Source: JBMNNS01 sp050942625
GTDB taxonomy: Bacteria > Bacillota > Dethiobacteria > DTU022 > UBA8154
Length of the DNA: 13,210 nucleotides
Reading direction: 5' to 3'
NCBI GenBank assembly: GCA_050942625.1
Contig: JBMNNS010000045.1
Location: forward strand, 1 to 13,210
The notes below the pieces were generated by a model. That model had not been told where the DNA came from. It saw only the letters and a list, made by a program, of their open reading frames with translations, and searched no databases. Positions 13,097-13,210 of the stretch are shown piece after piece (position 1 is the first letter of the stretch; each line of letters starts with the position of its first letter). Position numbers and translations under genes: made by a program.

Positions 13097-13210
13097 ATGC
13101 AATGCAATTATTGCGAATGGCGTTGTGAAATGCCCGTTTCCCTTTGTTGCATGTACAAGGAAAAAGGGGGGGAGATTGTGGAGATCTACCCCTACCAGTG
13201 GACAACATAT
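13097..13210 (+). CDS. Cysteine-rich protein N-terminus, possibly radical SAM-type (3' end outside window)
   Basis: The frame opens at ATG 13097, eight bases after GGGGAG, and stays open for 38 codons to the window edge. It begins 'MQCNYCEWRCEM', with cysteines at 3, 6 and 10 and a pair at 17-18, then 'GGEIVEIYPYQW'. A cysteine cluster of this kind followed by a short beta hairpin is seen at the N-terminus of PflA-like/AmmeMemoRadiSam-type radical SAM proteins, where it precedes the real CxxxCxxC motif; alternatively it could be a zinc- or Fe-S-binding protein of another family. The radical SAM core itself, if present, lies beyond the window, so the assignment is tentative, but translation is well supported. 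Confidence 0.55.
   Translation, partial: MQCNYCEWRCEMPVSLCCMYKEKGGEIVEIYPYQWTTY

Overview
The window looks like chromosomal DNA of an anaerobic Firmicute of the class Clostridia, probably Peptococcaceae-like. The reasons are strong Shine-Dalgarno sites, frequent TTG/GTG starts, sigma-A type promoters with TATAAT boxes, a four-subunit 2-oxoacid:ferredoxin oxidoreductase, molybdenum/tungsten cofactor genes and a c-di-GMP signalling protein. This is inferred from gene content only; no species is claimed. Apart from two genes the strong coding signal is on the minus strand.

Layout, left to right. (1) Positions 1-1143, minus: moeA (its 3' end lies outside the window), preceded by a 59-residue cysteine-containing small protein. 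The pair has its own promoter with a perfect TTGACA box. (2) 1292-3112, minus: a FapA/DUF342 family protein. (3) 3216-6428, minus: a compact operon transcribed in the order ferredoxin subunit, alpha (VorB/KorA type), beta, gamma, then an XRE-cupin regulator, ending in a hairpin plus T-rich terminator. Its promoter near 6540-6569 carries two exact ATAGACAAA direct repeats 40 bp apart. (4) 6620-8992, minus: the most unusual locus. A helical N-terminal region, a PAS remnant, a GGDEF domain with I-site and GGDEF motif, and an HD-GYP domain are followed in the same frame by a tungstate-binding TupA-type domain that lacks a signal peptide. One in-frame TGA interrupts the reading frame inside the HD-GYP domain. 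(5) 9482-10789, plus: a P-loop protein of the cyclic 2,3-diphosphoglycerate synthetase family with a clear promoter. (6) 10790-10903: two short palindromic, REP-like hairpins between convergent genes. (7) 10904-12867, minus: comB (2-phosphosulfolactate phosphatase) followed by an uncharacterised nucleotidyltransferase-domain protein. (8) 13097 to the right edge, plus: the first 38 codons of a cysteine-rich protein, possibly a radical SAM-type enzyme.

How the genes may work together. The oxidoreductase operon would convert branched-chain or other 2-oxoacids to acyl-CoA with reduction of ferredoxin, and the XRE-cupin protein at its end is the obvious candidate local regulator. MoeA inserts molybdenum (or, in such anaerobes, tungsten chemistry is likely) into molybdopterin. 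The TupA-like domain attached to c-di-GMP turnover domains suggests, as a hypothesis, a cytosolic oxyanion sensor feeding into second-messenger signalling. The in-frame TGA leaves open whether this protein is made full length, is made as a truncated diguanylate cyclase, or is decaying.
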